A DNA stretch of 64,000 nt, from positions 1,681,501-1,745,500 of the forward strand of contig NZ_CP129971.1 in NCBI RefSeq assembly GCF_030503855.1. The letters run 5' to 3'. Shown piece after piece: positions 1-9,582 of the stretch (its first letter is position 1; each line of letters opens with the position of its first letter). A program made the translations under genes and the position numbers. The stretch is from Marivirga salinae (GTDB lineage Bacteria; Bacteroidota; Bacteroidia; Cytophagales; Cyclobacteriaceae). The notes below the pieces were generated by a model. That model saw nothing but the letters and a program-made list of their open reading frames with translations. It was not told where the DNA came from and ran no database searches.

Positions 1-1590
1 ATAAAGAATGTTTTTCCTATTTTAAGTGAGAAAGAGAAGTCTGCTTTTTATGCCAATGTGGTAGATGTGGTGTCCGATTATCAAGAGTTTGCTATTGATT
101 ATTCACAGGAATATCCTGCTATTGGTGAAGACCTTTTTAAGTTCAGGATGTTGACAAAAGCCATTTTGCTGAATGCTTCTTCTTCAGTTCGTAAAAATAT
201 TTTAAAAGGCTCAGATGAGGCACTGAAGCAAGATTTTATGAAATGGCTTAATATTAAGGAGGAGTTAGCACAGCTATATAGCGCTGGAAAAGAAATCCAA
301 ACGGCCAATCTTGATAAGATTAAGCAATTTGAGAATCAGGCTAATGATTTAGAAAAAACACTATCCAGAAATTCTAAAAGCTTTGAAGGAGCCTTTTCAT
401 CATCTGTGGATCAATATGATTTAATAGTTGATCAACTTAATGAAAATGAGGCTATTGTTGAGATCATCAGACAAAAACTTAATATTAAAAATGACTCAGT
501 TATATATGCTGCTATCATTTTAAATAAAGAATTGGAATTTCCAAAAGTAGTTGTTTTACCAAATGGGCTTCAAATGGAGGATCGTGAATTTAAGCGTTAT
601 TTCAATTCAGTTCGATATAAAGTCGCTAATAATGCAAGTCACGAAATTTATTGGTCACCAATTGCAGAAGAATTGGGCGAAATTAATACGGTATATATTT
701 CTCCAGATGGAGTTTTTAATAAAATTAATTTAGCAACAATGCAGGATCCTTCTGATGATAAATTTGTGCTTGAAAAGTATGATTTACGACTTTTGACGAA
801 TCCTACAGCTTATTTGAAAAAAATTAATCTTGATAATAATTCACTTTATACAGCTGCATTATTAGGTAATCCAATGTTTGGAAATGAAAACCATATAAAA
901 TTAGATGTGAGCGAAATAACCGAACAAGTTGCAAACCAAAGATCTTTTGAATTATTAAAAAATGGTATTGCTCAACTACCAGGAACTAAGATTGAGATAG
1001 AAAAAATTGGTGGACTATTGAATCAAGAAGATTGGAATACTCAAATATTTACAGAAGAAATTGCCTCTGAATCTAGTATTAAGAATTTGAGTGATGCAAG
1101 AATTTTACATTTTGCTACCCATGGCTATTTTATTGAAAGCAGTTCATCCGAAGCAACAGTCGATTCAGAAAACCCATTGTTAAGATCAGGTTTATTACTA
1201 AGTGGGGTTGAAGAACATCTCACAGATCAAATTAATAATATTAATATGGATGGGGAAGATGGAATGTTGACGGCTTACGAAGCCATGAACCTTAATTTAT
1301 TTAATACTGAATTGGTTGTACTTTCAGCTTGTGAAACCGGTAGTGGAGAATTAAAAGACGGAGAAGGAGTTTACGGCTTACAAAGATCTTTCTTGGTTGC
1401 TGGTGCCGAACAATTAGTGATGAGTTTATGGAAGGTAGATGATTTAGCTACTCAAGAGTTAATGGTAAATTTTTATCAAAACTGGATAGCAGGAGATGAT
1501 TATTCTCTTGCCCTGCGAAATGCTCAACTTCAATTAAAAGAAAAATATCCTGAGCCTTATTATTGGGGGGCTTTTGTGCTTACAAAATAA
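1..1590 (+). CDS. CHAT-domain (caspase-like) protein, 5' end outside window
   Basis: The reading frame is open from base 1, so the gene begins upstream and only its C-terminal part is here; the GTG at 58 is simply internal. The first roughly 200 residues are helical and charged, as in the TPR-rich N-termini of CHAT proteins, but I cannot delimit repeats. The C-terminal part is a CHAT domain: a His-containing motif FATHGY (His codon at 1120) and SACETG (Cys codon at 1330), the presumed catalytic dyad, and the family-typical ending YWGAFVL. CHAT proteins are caspase/separase-like peptidases; targets in Bacteroidota are mostly unknown. An OmpA/PD40 gene follows 107 bases later on the same strand. 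Confidence 0.85.
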   Translation: MKNVFPILSEKEKSAFYANVVDVVSDYQEFAIDYSQEYPAIGEDLFKFRMLTKAILLNASSSVRKNILKGSDEALKQDFMKWLNIKEELAQLYSAGKEIQTANLDKIKQFENQANDLEKTLSRNSKSFEGAFSSSVDQYDLIVDQLNENEAIVEIIRQKLNIKNDSVIYAAIILNKELEFPKVVVLPNGLQMEDREFKRYFNSVRYKVANNASHEIYWSPIAEELGEINTVYISPDGVFNKINLATMQDPSDDKFVLEKYDLRLLTNPTAYLKKINLDNNSLYTAALLGNPMFGNENHIKLDVSEITEQVANQRSFELLKNGIAQLPGTKIEIEKIGGLLNQEDWNTQIFTEEIASESSIKNLSDARILHFATHGYFIESSSSEATVDSENPLLRSGLLLSGVEEHLTDQINNINMDGEDGMLTAYEAMNLNLFNTELVVLSACETGSGELKDGEGVYGLQRSFLVAGAEQLVMSLWKVDDLATQELMVNFYQNWIAGDDYSLALRNAQLQLKEKYPEPYYWGAFVLTK

Positions 1591-1697
1591 ATAGAACTAT
1601 GAAATCGATATTAAAAATTCAGTTTCGAAATTTACATCAACCAAGAATGAATTTTTATCAAAGATTCCATGTGACCGTTGGCAATAAACTTATACAC

Positions 1698-3713
1698 ATG
1701 AAAAGAATTATTACTGTCTTATGCATCAGCCTTTTATTCATCAATTTTCTTTCTGCTCAAAATGCGGAAAGAACGGTAGTGGGAGGAGTTAGTTCAAAAC
1801 GTAATACTGAATTTGCACCGAGTTTATCAGCTGATGGTAAAACCATGATTTTTCAATCAGATTCGGATTTTGGTTGGGAGTTATATGAATCTGTTTTGCA
1901 AGATGATAGTATTTGGTCGGAACCTACACCATTAAAAGAGATTAATGCTGCTTGTGATTTTTTGGCAGGCCCGTCTCTAAGTTATGATGGAAATACACTT
2001 TATTTTACTGCTTTTATTGAAGGGGAGACTGAAACTGAAGATATATATTATTCTGAGAGAATCGGTGATAAAGAATGGAGCGAACCCAAAAGTATTGGTG
2101 CACCAATTAATACGAATGATGACTACGAAGGCTTTCCTTCAGTATCATCGGATGGAAACTCCCTATATTTTATTCGTTTAAATTTTGATAATCCTGTTGA
2201 TAGGAAAAGTAAAGAAAACTGCTTTAGGATATTTGTTTCGCACAAAAATGAAAATGGAGAATGGGGTGAGCCTCAAGCGCTTCCTGAGATCATCAATTCT
2301 GGATGCGAACGAGATCCGAAAATAATGGCAGATAACCATACACTTATTTTTTCCTCTATTAAGGAAGAAGGATTGGGGAAATATGATCTTTATCAAACGC
2401 GTTTGCAACCTGATGGAAGCTGGAGTGAGCCTTTAGAACTTGATTACTTAAACTCGGATGAAAATGATCAGAGTCCTGCTATATCTGCATCGGGAAAGGA
2501 AATTTTCTATTATAGCGATGATGATATTTATAAAACAGCTATTCCTGAGAAATTCAAACAAATGATAAATATCACCGTGAAGGGCATCGTGAAAAATACT
2601 GATGGAGATCCTGTAGAATCAAATATTCGAGTTTATGATAATGAAACTGGAGAGCTGTTAGCAAATGCTAAAAGCAGTACAGTAGATGGAAGATATAGCT
2701 TGGTTTTACAAGGAGGATTAGATTATCGTGTTTTATTCTCAAGCCCCAATTATTTTTCACAAGAAGAGCTTCATGAACTGAAAATTGTAGAGTCTTATAA
2801 AGAAATCAAATCTGATGTAGAATTAGAGGATAATTACAAAATGGAGATTTCCATTCGAGATAAAGATATTGAAAAGCCACTTTCTGCTTTTTTAAGTATC
2901 AAAGGAGGTAATGGAGATATGATTTATGATGATTCATTATCATTAGAACAAAAATCAATAAATCTGGATTTAAAAACAGATCAAAAGTATCAGGTAAAAG
3001 TTAATGTTCCGAAATACCCAACTCATGAAGAAGAGATAATATTCAATCCGGACACATTTAAAAGTCAAATGAAATATGCGATTTTAGTGCCGTTTGAGAA
3101 AGTGAAAGTGAAAGCCAATGTAACGGATATTGTTTCGAACCAGAAAATGAAAATGAAAGTCTATTTCAAAAATGAGGATGAAGATGAATTAATTGTAGCA
3201 AATGATAATGAGGAAGTTTACCTAAGAAAAGGTAATCGATATGAAGTATTGACTGGTAGTGACAAGGGCTATATGTTCTCTTCTACCAAGGTGGTAGCAG
3301 GTGAAGGTGAAAAAGATGAATATGGTAATTATAACGTAAATATGGAAATAATGAGAATTGAAAAGGGGTCTTCTCTTAATCTCAATTACATTACGTTTGA
3401 TTTAAATTCTACAGAATTAGACTCAGCTTCATATTTTGAGTTAGATCGAGTTATTGAACTTCTTAATAAAAATGAAAGTATTAAAATTGAAATAGCGGCA
3501 CATACTGATGATCTAGGTGATGAAAATTATAATCTGAAATTATCTGGAGAAAGAGCTAAATCGGTTATCAAATATTTATCCTCAAATAATGTTTCAGCAG
3601 ACAGAATGATTGCAAAAGGTTACGGTCAATCAAAACCGTTGGTACCAAATGATTCTGACGAGAATAGAGCTTTAAACAGACGTGTAGAGTTGACGGTTTT
3701 AGAATCTGATTGA
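1698..3713 (+). CDS. Secreted OmpA-family protein with PD40 beta-propeller repeats
   Basis: I chose the ATG at 1698 because it opens a clear signal peptide (MKRIITVLCISLLFINFLSAQ); the frame extends upstream to 1563 but without convincing coding sequence. The mature protein has PD40/WD40-like repeats (motifs such as APSLSADGKTMIF and GPSLSYDGNTLYF) over roughly its first half, then a carboxypeptidase-regulatory-like segment (GIVKNTDGDPVES), and a C-terminal OmpA peptidoglycan-binding domain with IEIAAHTDD, LSGERAKSVIKYL and NRRVEL. This order (propeller, regulatory-like domain, OmpA) is common in Bacteroidota and includes envelope anchors of the T9SS/gliding machinery such as PorE, but a specific role cannot be assigned. 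Likely anchored to peptidoglycan in the periplasm. Confidence 0.85.
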   Translation: MKRIITVLCISLLFINFLSAQNAERTVVGGVSSKRNTEFAPSLSADGKTMIFQSDSDFGWELYESVLQDDSIWSEPTPLKEINAACDFLAGPSLSYDGNTLYFTAFIEGETETEDIYYSERIGDKEWSEPKSIGAPINTNDDYEGFPSVSSDGNSLYFIRLNFDNPVDRKSKENCFRIFVSHKNENGEWGEPQALPEIINSGCERDPKIMADNHTLIFSSIKEEGLGKYDLYQTRLQPDGSWSEPLELDYLNSDENDQSPAISASGKEIFYYSDDDIYKTAIPEKFKQMINITVKGIVKNTDGDPVESNIRVYDNETGELLANAKSSTVDGRYSLVLQGGLDYRVLFSSPNYFSQEELHELKIVESYKEIKSDVELEDNYKMEISIRDKDIEKPLSAFLSIKGGNGDMIYDDSLSLEQKSINLDLKTDQKYQVKVNVPKYPTHEEEIIFNPDTFKSQMKYAILVPFEKVKVKANVTDIVSNQKMKMKVYFKNEDEDELIVANDNEEVYLRKGNRYEVLTGSDKGYMFSSTKVVAGEGEKDEYGNYNVNMEIMRIEKGSSLNLNYITFDLNSTELDSASYFELDRVIELLNKNESIKIEIAAHTDDLGDENYNLKLSGERAKSVIKYLSSNNVSADRMIAKGYGQSKPLVPNDSDENRALNRRVELTVLESD

Positions 3714-3824
3714 TTGCCAGTTGGTTATAATCAATACTAAATTGTATAGAATTAGATTTTCCGCTTATTGATAAATGAATTAATTTTTTAATTCCGATAA
3801 AACCTTTTAAATTTACTATCGTAA

Positions 3825-4265
3825 TTGAAAATTGTGATTCAGCAAAAATCCATATTAGCCATACTGCTATCTGTGTTAATTCTCAGTACAAGCTTAGGCG
3901 CAGTAATGTATAAGCATTACTGTGGAAATGCTTTGCAGGAAGTAGCATTTGCTGAAAAAGACACACATTGTACACATCATACTGAAAACAAGGAAATGCC
4001 TCCTTGTCATAAGCATGAAGAAGAAAAAGAAGGCTGTTGTAAAACAGAATCTCAAAAAATAGTGGTTGAAGACATTCAACAGCAAAAAGAGAACAATTCC
4101 ATATTAAAAAATGGCACATCATTCGTATCAGTAATTTATGTTTTGGTGAATTATTTATTCTCTAATCCATTAGATTCACAAGCACATTCTTCCTTACTGA
4201 TTTTTGATAGCCCGCCTCTCTACAAAGCACCATTACAAGTACTATACCAAAGCTTTTTGATTTAA
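3825..4265 (+). CDS. HYC_CC_PP family small membrane/secreted protein
   Basis: This 146-residue protein has an N-terminal hydrophobic segment (ILAILLSVLILSTSLGAV) followed directly by KHYCGN, then a His/Cys-rich stretch (THCTHHTEN, PPCHKHEEE, GCCKTES) and a C-terminal DSPPLYKAP. The HYC, CC and PP signatures match the Bacteroidota HYC_CC_PP family, which is repeatedly found next to heavy-metal efflux genes. The start is TTG; no ATG lies early enough to keep the hydrophobic segment. It sits 79 bases before the CusA-type pump. The Cys/His clusters suggest metal binding in the periplasm; that is inference. Confidence 0.75.
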   Translation: MKIVIQQKSILAILLSVLILSTSLGAVMYKHYCGNALQEVAFAEKDTHCTHHTENKEMPPCHKHEEEKEGCCKTESQKIVVEDIQQQKENNSILKNGTSFVSVIYVLVNYLFSNPLDSQAHSSLLIFDSPPLYKAPLQVLYQSFLI

Positions 4266-4288
4266 TACTACCATTGTTTTAAACGAAT

Positions 4289-4313
4289 AATCGAAGGAGA
4301 TTTTCCCTCGATT
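4289..4313 (+). repeat. Inverted repeat / small hairpin before the CusA-type gene
   Basis: AATCGA (4289-4294) is the reverse complement of TCGATT (4308-4313), with a further GG/CC inside. It lies between the HYC_CC_PP gene and the pump gene, 31 bases before the chosen pump start. It may be a weak hairpin in the mRNA or an operator; the T-tract after it is too weak for a confident terminator. Confidence 0.4.
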
Positions 4314-4344
4314 GAATTTTCTATGTTTAAATCAATGGTTTCTT

Positions 4345-6684
4345 ATGTTAAATCGAATAATCAAATATTTCTTATATAATAGGTTAGTTACTTTTTTACT
4401 CTTAACAGGATTAGTAGCCTGGGGTATTTCAGTAGCTCCCTTTGGATGGAGTGTCGATATACTTCCATCTGACCCAGTTCCAGTCGATGCCATCCCCAAT
4501 TATGGTGAAAACCAGCAAATTGTGTTTACGCAATGGCCGGGTCGTTCACCCCAGGATATTGAAGACCAGATCTCTTATCCTTTAACTACTTATTTATTAG
4601 GGATTCCCGGAGTGAAAACTATTAGGAGCTCTTCTATTTTCGGCTTTTCTAGTATCTACATCATTTTTGATGAAGAAAAGGAATTTTACTGGACACGGTC
4701 TCGTATTCTTGAAAAGCTAAATTCGATTCCTGGAGGGCTATTGCCTGAATCTGTTCAGCCAACTTTAGGACCTGATGCAACTGCCTTGGGACAGGTTTAT
4801 TGGTACACCATAGAAGGTAGGGATGAAGAAGGCAATCCGACCGGTGGTTGGGATTTACATGAAATTCGCTCGGTACAGGATTTCTATGTCAAATATGGAT
4901 TAAATGCCGCTGAGAATGTTTCGGAAGTAGCTTCCATTGGTGGATTTGTAAAAGAATATCAAATTGATGTAGATCCTGATGCACTTAAAGTTTATAATAT
5001 TCCGCTGAATAAGGTTATGAGTGCGGTAAAGAATTCTAACCGTGATGTGGGTGCCAAAACCATCGAAATCAATCAGGCAGAATACTTGGTAAGAGGCTTA
5101 GGTTATATTGAGAATATAGAAGATATTGAATCTGCAGTGGTGGCTGTAGTGGATAATACTCCAGTTCGAATTAAAGATATAGCCACAGTTTCCCTCGGCC
5201 CTGCAACCAGGCGAGGAATTTTGGATAAGGATGGTGCTGAAGTGGTTGGTGGAGTAGTAGTAGGACGATATGGAGCAAATCCTCTACAAATCATCAATAA
5301 TGTAAAGGATAAAATTGAGGAGATAGCTCCCGGAATGCCAAGCAAAACCTTGGCGGATGGTACTAAAAGTACTTTGACCATAGTTCCTTTTTACGATAGA
5401 TCTGAATTGATTTATGAAACTTTAGGCACACTTGAAGATGCATTGACCTTACAAATTTTGATTTCCATTTTGGTCATTACAATCATGGTTTACCGATTGC
5501 GTGCGTCTATCCTGATTTCGTCCTTATTGCCTATTGCGGTTTTGATGGTTTTCATTGCCATGCGCTATTTCGGAGTTGAAGCCAACATTGTTGCGCTCTC
5601 TGGTATCGCCATTGCCATAGGGACCATGGTCGATTTGGGGATTATTTTGACTGAAAATGTGATCAAACATCTGGATGATGCCCCTGAAGACCAAAAACTG
5701 ATCGAAACCATTTATAATGGTGCTTCGGAAGTTTCAGGCGCAATTTTGACTGCAGTTTCCACGACTATAGTCAGCTTTATTCCGGTATTTACCTTGCAAG
5801 CAGCCGAAGGGAAATTATTTAGTCCATTAGCTTTTACCAAAACCTTTGCTTTGGTAGCAGCTTTGGTAGTTAGTTTATTAATCTTGCCAGCTTTAGCTCA
5901 TATCTTTTTTGGCTTTAAAATTAAAAATAAGACATTCAATAAGTTTGCAAATCCAGGTCTGATTTTGCTGGGTTTATTAGGCTTGATATTCGGCTATACT
6001 TGGGCGGGAGTAGTTGTTTTGCTTTTTGGTTTATTTGGAATAGTAAATCAAATAATAGAGAAAAAAGAGGTTCAATTACCTAATTTCCTTGCCTGGATTC
6101 TGAAACGCTCAGATTTGATTATTGCTGTTTTTGCAGTGCTGTGGCTATTGGCTGAATATTGGCTACCACTTGGACCTGCAAAATCCCTCATCAGCAATTT
6201 CATTTTTGTGGCGGTTATAGTAGGAGTTATATTAACCTTATTTATCTTAATAGAAACTTATTATAAAAACATATTAGGTCTTTGCTTAGATAATAAAAAG
6301 ACATTTTTAGCTATTCCTAGCTTCTTTATTCTTTTAGGAATTGTCATTTGGTTAGGCTTTAATACTGTTTTTGGCTTTGTATCCAAAGGCTTTGAAAAAG
6401 TTGGGTGGAATGTGCAAGAAACAAAGGTTTGGTCTGCTATAGCCGAAACTTTCCCAGGCATTGGGGAGGAGTTTATGCCTTCTTTAGATGAAGGAAGCTT
6501 TTTGTTAATGCCGACTTCCATGCCGCATTCTGGAGTAGCATACAATAGAAAAGTTTTAGGTCAGCTGGATATGATGTTGACCAATATCCCAGAAGTGGAA
6601 CTCACGGTTGGTAAATTGGGTAGAGTGGAATCTGCTTTAGATCCTGCTCCGGTTTCCATGTTCGAAGAATGTCATCAATTATAA
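4345..6684 (+). CDS. CusA/CzcA-type heavy-metal RND efflux pump, N-terminal part (frameshifted)
   Basis: This is the first about 780 residues of an inner-membrane proton-driven RND permease of the heavy-metal efflux family. The ATG at 4345 gives MLNRIIKYFLYNRLVTFLLL, the expected first transmembrane helix; an upstream TTG at 4312 is less likely. Family features include DPVPVDAIPNYGENQQI, WPGRSPQDIEDQISYPL, the TM4 segment GIAIAIGTMVDLGIIL, and the periplasmic LLMPTSMPHSG. After ALDPAPVSMFE the frame runs into a stop (ECHQL, stop at 6682-6684). The family sequence continues as NVINYKPEYIL in the next frame from 6668, so one extra base near 6664-6668 has split the gene. It could be a real null mutation or a sequencing error. 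Confidence 0.85.
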   Translation: MLNRIIKYFLYNRLVTFLLLTGLVAWGISVAPFGWSVDILPSDPVPVDAIPNYGENQQIVFTQWPGRSPQDIEDQISYPLTTYLLGIPGVKTIRSSSIFGFSSIYIIFDEEKEFYWTRSRILEKLNSIPGGLLPESVQPTLGPDATALGQVYWYTIEGRDEEGNPTGGWDLHEIRSVQDFYVKYGLNAAENVSEVASIGGFVKEYQIDVDPDALKVYNIPLNKVMSAVKNSNRDVGAKTIEINQAEYLVRGLGYIENIEDIESAVVAVVDNTPVRIKDIATVSLGPATRRGILDKDGAEVVGGVVVGRYGANPLQIINNVKDKIEEIAPGMPSKTLADGTKSTLTIVPFYDRSELIYETLGTLEDALTLQILISILVITIMVYRLRASILISSLLPIAVLMVFIAMRYFGVEANIVALSGIAIAIGTMVDLGIILTENVIKHLDDAPEDQKLIETIYNGASEVSGAILTAVSTTIVSFIPVFTLQAAEGKLFSPLAFTKTFALVAALVVSLLILPALAHIFFGFKIKNKTFNKFANPGLILLGLLGLIFGYTWAGVVVLLFGLFGIVNQIIEKKEVQLPNFLAWILKRSDLIIAVFAVLWLLAEYWLPLGPAKSLISNFIFVAVIVGVILTLFILIETYYKNILGLCLDNKKTFLAIPSFFILLGIVIWLGFNTVFGFVSKGFEKVGWNVQETKVWSAIAETFPGIGEEFMPSLDEGSFLLMPTSMPHSGVAYNRKVLGQLDMMLTNIPEVELTVGKLGRVESALDPAPVSMFEECHQL

Positions 6685-8278
6685 ACCTGAATACATTTTA
6701 AATGGAAAGGGAAAAAGGCAGAGATTTAAAGTAAATAACGAGGGTGATTTTTATATCAGTATGGGGGATAAACTATCTGAACTTGATTTTTCCTCCGATA
6801 AAAATGAAACAAAATTACTTTTTAATATAGGAAGCAGGAAATTCACAGATGAAGAGGGGAAAACACTTGGTGAAGAGTTGCAAGATGAAATTTCTGTAAT
6901 AATTGGAGGTGATTTTGAAAGTTATTTGGTACAAGATTCTGATGGACAATATTTCAGGAATTGGAGAGAGGAAATCAAAAGTCCAGATGATATTTGGGAT
7001 GAAATAGCTAAAGTGACTAAAATCCCTGGGGTGACTTCAGCGCCTAAACTTCAACCCATAGAAACTCGATTGGTAATGCTTCAAACGGGGATGCGTGCAC
7101 CTATGGGTATTAAGGTTTTTGGTCCGGATTTACGATCTATAGAATCTTTTTCATTACAGTTGGAAGACATCCTGAAAGAGGTTGCTTCTGTTAAATCAGA
7201 AGCAGTTTTTGCTGATCGAATTGTAGGGAAGCCTTATATGCTCTTGGATATAAACAGAGACGAAATTGCTCGATATGGCTTAAGTATAGAGGATGTCCAG
7301 CAATTTATTGAAACTGCTATTGGCGGAATGACTGTCACTAATACAGTAGAAGGCAGGGAGCGTTTTCCTGTGAGAGTAAGATACCCTAGAGAGCTGAGAG
7401 AAAATCCTGAGGAGCTTTCTCGAATGTTAATTTCTACCTCAACTGGTGCCCAAATTCCTTTAGGACAAATTCTGGACATTAGATATGAGCGTGGACCACA
7501 AGCAATAAAAAGTGAGAATACATTCTTAGTAGGCTATGTTTTATTTGATAAGAAAGATGGTTTTGCTGAAGTGACAGCAGTAGAAGATTCTCGAAATTTA
7601 ATCCAGCAAAAAATTGATAATGGCGAATTGGAAGTGCCAAAAGGCGTAAATTATAAATTCTCAGGAAGTTATGAAAATCAGGTGCGTGCTGAGAAAAGAC
7701 TGAGTATCATTGTGCCGATTGTCCTATTGGTCATTTTCTTGATTCTCTATTTCCAGTTTAAGTCTGTACTGACCAGCTTTATGGTCTTCTCAGGAATTGC
7801 ACTGGCATTTAGCGGTGGCTTCATCATGCTTTGGCTTTATGGGCAAGATTGGTTTTTCAATTTCGAGTGGTTTGATATCAATTTCAGGTCCTTATTCCAA
7901 ATCAGTACAATTAATTTGAGTGTAGCCGTTTGGGTAGGTTTTATTGCTCTATTTGGAATTGCAACTGATGATGGTGTAGTAATGGCTACTTACCTCGATC
8001 AAAGTTTCGATAAAAATAAGACCGACAATGTCAAAGGAATTAGGAGTGCTGTAATTGAAGCAGGACAAAAAAGAATTAAACCAGCAGTGATGACTTCCAC
8101 TACAACCATTATTGCATTGCTTCCAATTCTGACTTCAACAGGTAAAGGTTCGGATATTATGGTGCCTATGGCAATTCCTGCTTTTGGGGGGATGTTGATG
8201 GCAGCACTTACCTACTTTTTGATTCCAGTGCTATATGCAATGAAGGAAGAAAGGAAAATTAAGAATACCCAAAAGTAA
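6668..8278 (+). CDS. CusA/CzcA-type heavy-metal RND efflux pump, C-terminal part (frameshifted)
   Basis: Reading from 6668 gives NVINYKPEYILNGKGKRQRF, a direct continuation of the preceding frame after one inserted base. The first internal ATG in this frame is at 6761. The rest holds the second periplasmic loop and the C-terminal membrane half: AEKRLSIIVPIVLLVIFLIL, then GFIALFGIATDDGVVMATYL and the terminal GMLMAALTYFLIPVLY. Without frame correction the pump would be made as two polypeptides, the second lacking an obvious start context. The TolC-like gene follows after 20 bases, so the operon as a whole is intact. Substrate is probably Cu(I)/Ag(I), judged from neighbours. Confidence 0.85.
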   Translation, partial: NVINYKPEYILNGKGKRQRFKVNNEGDFYISMGDKLSELDFSSDKNETKLLFNIGSRKFTDEEGKTLGEELQDEISVIIGGDFESYLVQDSDGQYFRNWREEIKSPDDIWDEIAKVTKIPGVTSAPKLQPIETRLVMLQTGMRAPMGIKVFGPDLRSIESFSLQLEDILKEVASVKSEAVFADRIVGKPYMLLDINRDEIARYGLSIEDVQQFIETAIGGMTVTNTVEGRERFPVRVRYPRELRENPEELSRMLISTSTGAQIPLGQILDIRYERGPQAIKSENTFLVGYVLFDKKDGFAEVTAVEDSRNLIQQKIDNGELEVPKGVNYKFSGSYENQVRAEKRLSIIVPIVLLVIFLILYFQFKSVLTSFMVFSGIALAFSGGFIMLWLYGQDWFFNFEWFDINFRSLFQISTINLSVAVWVGFIALFGIATDDGVVMATYLDQSFDKNKTDNVKGIRSAVIEAGQKRIKPAVMTSTTTIIALLPILTSTGKGSDIMVPMAIPAFGGMLMAALTYFLIPVLYAMKEERKIKNTQK

Positions 8279-8298
8279 GAACTTTAAATTAGGTTAAA

Positions 8299-9552
8299 AT
8301 GAGACATCGATATATATATTTAACTATAGTAACCAGCTTGGTTCTGTTGCTTTCGTTTTCCGCAAATGCTCAAAACACGAATTCAGATTTAGATGAGTAT
8401 TTCAAAATAGCTGTAGAGAATAATCCTAAACTTCAGGCAGAATACAAAGCCTACGAAGCAGTACTACAGAAATTGCCTCAGGCTTCTTCTTTGGCAGATC
8501 CTAATTTGTCCATTGGGTATTTCATCTCTCCAGTTGAAACCAGAGTGGGGCCACAATTGGCTCGATTTAGCTTAACGCAAATGTTTCCTTGGTTTGGAAC
8601 ACTTAAAGCACAGGAAAATGTAGTGGCTTTGGAAGCTGAAGCTCGTTTTCAGTCCTTTTTGGATGCACGAAATAAATTGTATTGGGAAGTCGCTTCTCAA
8701 TATTATCCGCTTTATGAGCTTAAAAAATTAGTGCAAATAGAAAAAGAGAATATTGAAATCCTTAAATCTTATAAATCTTTAGCCGAAAGAAAATTCAGTA
8801 GTTCAAGTGGAAGTATGGTGGATGTATTGAGAGTTGATATCATGATTGATGATACAGAAACCAATCTGGAAATACTCAAACAAAAAGAGAAACCTTTGCT
8901 GACTGCTTTTCAAAATGTACTCAATAAAGAAGTTGAGCTAGAGATTTCGGAAGATTTGACTCCTTTAAATTTCGAACGTTCGCTGGTGAAAGATTCCCTT
9001 TTTAATGATCATCCATTAATTCAGTCATTAGAATACAAAATCCAATCTGCAGAGGCGAATGAAAGAGTGGCTCAAAAGCAAGGCTTGCCTAAAATTGGCT
9101 TGGGTCTTGATTATGTAATAGTAGGAGAAAGGCAGGATATGGTTTTAGCTGATAATGGTAAAGATGTATTGATGCCAATGGTGTCTGTGAGTTTGCCCAT
9201 TTTCAGAAAGAAATACAATGCTCAAAAGAAGGAAGCTCAACTCATGCAGGAGAGTTATGAGTTGCAAAAGCAAAATGTAAAAAACCAGTTGGACACAGAT
9301 TATGAATCCACTGTTTTTGAAATCGAAAAGCAACTAGAATTACTGAATTTGTACCAGCGACAAATCAAGAAAACGGAGAATACATTGGAAATTATATGGA
9401 AGAGTTATTCCAGTTCAGGAGCTGATTTTGAGGAGGTTTTACGAATCCAACAACAGTTTTTAAAATATCGAAAGTTGAAAGCGAGAGCTGAAGTAGAGTT
9501 TTGTATTTCCATTCAGAAATATGAATATCTGATTTCAAATTCAGCTAATTAA
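8299..9552 (+). CDS. TolC-family outer-membrane efflux protein
   Basis: A 417-residue protein with a signal peptide (YLTIVTSLVLLLSFSANAQ) and the two-fold helical pattern of outer-membrane efflux channels: LDEYFKIAVENNPKLQA near the N-terminus, ASSLADPNLSIGYF, and a later repeat with ANERVAQKQGLPKIGLGLDY. It would form the trimeric outer-membrane duct for the RND pump just upstream and the adaptor just downstream (30-base gap). Gene order pump-channel-adaptor matches other Bacteroidota heavy-metal efflux operons. I see no frameshift here. Confidence 0.88.
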   Translation: MRHRYIYLTIVTSLVLLLSFSANAQNTNSDLDEYFKIAVENNPKLQAEYKAYEAVLQKLPQASSLADPNLSIGYFISPVETRVGPQLARFSLTQMFPWFGTLKAQENVVALEAEARFQSFLDARNKLYWEVASQYYPLYELKKLVQIEKENIEILKSYKSLAERKFSSSSGSMVDVLRVDIMIDDTETNLEILKQKEKPLLTAFQNVLNKEVELEISEDLTPLNFERSLVKDSLFNDHPLIQSLEYKIQSAEANERVAQKQGLPKIGLGLDYVIVGERQDMVLADNGKDVLMPMVSVSLPIFRKKYNAQKKEAQLMQESYELQKQNVKNQLDTDYESTVFEIEKQLELLNLYQRQIKKTENTLEIIWKSYSSSGADFEEVLRIQQQFLKYRKLKARAEVEFCISIQKYEYLISNSAN

Positions 9553-9582
9553 AATTATTTCCACTAGCAAAAAATATAAATC

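Noticed and set aside
6664..6684. Programmed ribosomal frameshift in the CusA-type gene
   Set aside because: No slippery sequence, stop-codon context or stimulatory structure seen; RND pumps are not known to use one. A mutation or sequencing error is simpler.
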